From: a virus
Virus record (IMG/VR): IMGVR_UViG_3300006916_000353
Location: 1 to 25,104 of that record
Strand: one strand, 5' to 3'
DNA length: 25,104 nt
Under the pieces are notes generated by a model, which saw nothing but the letters and a program-made list of their open reading frames with translations, was not told the DNA's origin and made no database searches. Both the position numbers and the translations under genes were made by a program. Shown one piece after another: positions 24,031 through 25,104 of this stretch (the stretch's first letter is position 1; every line of letters begins with the position of its first letter).

Positions 24031-24686
24031 TGCATGGCTCCCACTCTAGGGTCAGCGGCAGAGTCGCCTTGCGTCTTAGCGCCAAGACCATTGGCAAAGG
24101 ATCGATAGTGCATAAGGGATTTTTCCGCGTTGCCGGAGAACTCGGAGTCAATCTGATATGCGCGGTACAGGATGTAATCCAGCAGACAGTTTGCGTATAT
24201 GTCGTCCAGCGATATCGTGGTTGTGTCTGTCGTGTAGTTGGACAGGGTCACGTCTGCTGGAGATACGCTGTAGATAACTTCTATCTGAAATGAGCTTTCT
24301 GCCGCCGGATAGACATAAAAATTCTTCGGGTCAGATGAGTCGTAGATGAAGTGCTCAATCTTGCGAGTCGCGTCAGCCGTGGAGTTGTGCCAATCGGGTA
24401 ACGACTCATCTAGCGTTTTACGATCAATCTGAGAGATAGCCCTGCCGCTTACGTTTCTCGTAATGTCGATAAGGCGAAGCGCACCGGAAGGCAGGCTCTG
24501 CTTGCTTCCAGCGGCGCAGGTAAAGTTTGTGTTCGAGACGTTTGCGTCAGGCCGATATATAACGACCTCGCGCTGGCCATCATTAAAAAACTTCAGAAGA
24601 TCTGCGTTGGCAAATCTTGTATTAGAAGTGTCCTGAAGAATGATGCTGGCACGATCCAGTATGTCATTAACCTTCGTCGTTGCCAT
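24027..24686 (-). CDS. Head-tail adaptor-like protein (DUF6682-like)
   Basis: 219 residues from the ATG at 24686, preferred to an upstream TTG because GGGAG lies eight bases before it. It starts MATTKVNDILDRASIILQDT, then NADLLKFFNDGQREVVIYRP, ALRLIDITRN, RKIEHFIYDSSDPKNFYVYP, IEVIYSVSPADV and LLDYILYRAYQIDSEFSGN. The helical head with DLLKFFNDGQR and the C-terminal YILYRAY helix match a phage family I know as DUF6682, normally just downstream of capsid genes and thought to be a head-tail adaptor. It overlaps the end of the upstream gene by 20 bases. Confidence 0.75.
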   Translation of the reverse strand: MATTKVNDILDRASIILQDTSNTRFANADLLKFFNDGQREVVIYRPDANVSNTNFTCAAGSKQSLPSGALRLIDITRNVSGRAISQIDRKTLDESLPDWHNSTADATRKIEHFIYDSSDPKNFYVYPAAESSFQIEVIYSVSPADVTLSNYTTDTTTISLDDIYANCLLDYILYRAYQIDSEFSGNAEKSLMHYRSFANGLGAKTQGDSAADPRVGAMQ

Positions 24687-24948
24687 CCACGGTCTCCCAT
24701 TCAATCACTTCCAGATTTGGATTCTTTGCGAAGAGCGGGTCGTAATCGAAAATGTTTCCAGTCACGATGTTGCGAAGCTTCTTCGGCACCTTTGCAGGCA
24801 GAACCTCTTCTGGTTGCTTTCCATTCCTTCTCAGTCCGTCCATCTGGTCTTGGAGTTCAGCTAACGTCGCTCTCCTGTCGAGCGTTACGTCAAACTGCTC
24901 TCTAGCTTCGATGTACAGGTCGTCTTTTTCGGTCTTAGCTTCTTCCAC
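24667..24948 (-). CDS. Small phage protein with HeH/LEM-like helical segment
   Basis: 93 residues from a GTG at 24948; GGAG lies eight bases upstream. Residues 10-45 (LYIEAREQFDVTLDRRATLA, then ELQDQMDGLRR) look like a small HeH/SAP-type helical motif seen in phage head proteins; the C-terminal part contains DYDPLFAKNPNLEVIEW. It lies directly after the capsid terminator. Possibly a head completion protein; weak call. Confidence 0.65.
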   Translation of the reverse strand: MEEAKTEKDDLYIEAREQFDVTLDRRATLAELQDQMDGLRRNGKQPEEVLPAKVPKKLRNIVTGNIFDYDPLFAKNPNLEVIEWETVDGNDEG

Positions 24949-24966
24949 CTTCCTCTCCTTAAAGTG

Positions 24967-24990
24967 AAAAGGGGGAGGAAAACCTCCCCC
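24967..24990 (-). terminator. Rho-independent terminator after capsid gene
   Basis: On the minus strand an eight-base perfect stem GGGGGAGG/CCTCCCCC with a TTTT loop is followed by TTTT. It lies about ten bases after the stop of the probable capsid gene. It should make the capsid transcript more abundant than downstream genes, which would depend on readthrough. Confidence 0.9.
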
Positions 24991-25000
24991 AACTCAGTCC

Positions 25001-25104
25001 TTAGACCTTCCACTTACCTACAGCGAGGCAGTCTGGAGTTACGACCTTGCGGCCATAAACCTTCAGACCACGGACGCCGTCGCCGAAGGTGCTCTCAAGA
25101 CGAA
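25001..25104 (-). CDS. Probable major capsid protein, C-terminal 33 residues (partial)
   Basis: The frame enters from the right edge and ends in TAA at 25001-25003. The visible end reads RLESTFGDGVRGLKVYGRKV and then VTPDCLAVGKWKV. The RGLKVYGRKVV-P pattern and the position just before a strong terminator and connector-like genes fit a phage major capsid protein C-terminus. The rest lies outside the window, so the identification is moderate. Confidence 0.6.
   Translation of the reverse strand, partial: RLESTFGDGVRGLKVYGRKVVTPDCLAVGKWKV

Noticed and set aside
1-25104. tRNA, rRNA, integrase, transposase or attachment site
   Set aside because: No cloverleaf, recombinase motif or flanking direct repeats were seen on either strand by eye.

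Overview
The window is a tightly packed virion-structure and lysis region of a tailed double-stranded DNA bacteriophage (Caudoviricetes). Every convincing gene lies on the minus strand, so transcription runs from the right end to the left. The set looks most like a short-tailed (podovirus-like) phage: the last 33 residues of a probable major capsid protein, head-tail connector-like proteins, many fibre proteins, a run of internal-virion-like proteins and a giant multidomain protein, with no recognisable tape measure or tail tube gene. The fibre styles (Gly-rich adhesin, peptidase S74 fibres, DDYEEGTW-type fibre end) are common in marine phages. The host cannot be named from the sequence. Junctions are mostly ATGA, TAATG or GTGA overlaps, as in one long phage operon.

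Layout from right to left. 25104-24950: end of the probable capsid gene and a strong intrinsic terminator. 24948-23030: a small protein, two connector-like proteins and a BppU-N-like protein. 23030-20722: a protein made of about twelve 18-residue repeats and three small tail or decoration-type proteins. 20722-13275: four fibre genes (three with a C-terminal S74 self-cleaving chaperone, one without), a small protein between two of them, and a glycine-rich adhesin. 13263-11821: small proteins, including one of only 52 codons, then a three-TM-type holin candidate and a second small membrane protein. 11821-7732: a large beta-rich structural protein, a lambda-J-like (DUF1983) protein with a fibronectin-like domain, and a DUF4376-type protein. 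7731-7595: a putative sigma-70 promoter and a GC-rich hairpin. 7594-3841: a GNAT-like protein and four small to medium internal-virion-like proteins. 3801-1: the start of a polyvalent protein of more than 1267 residues carrying an HEAWH metallopeptidase motif.

The genes work together as the assembly, adsorption and release part of the phage: connectors close the head, fibres and the J-like protein recognise the host, internal proteins probably enter the cell with the DNA, and the holin pair handles release. No endolysin is recognisable here.

The most unusual signal is a 75-codon reading frame at 920-693, nested in another frame inside the giant gene. It has its own Shine-Dalgarno sequence, strong G/C at wobble positions and a globular-looking, Lys/Glu/Leu-rich product. 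The giant protein's own frame over the same bases gives only a Gly/Ala/Glu/Asp-rich linker. This looks like a gene embedded in, or inserted into, a linker.
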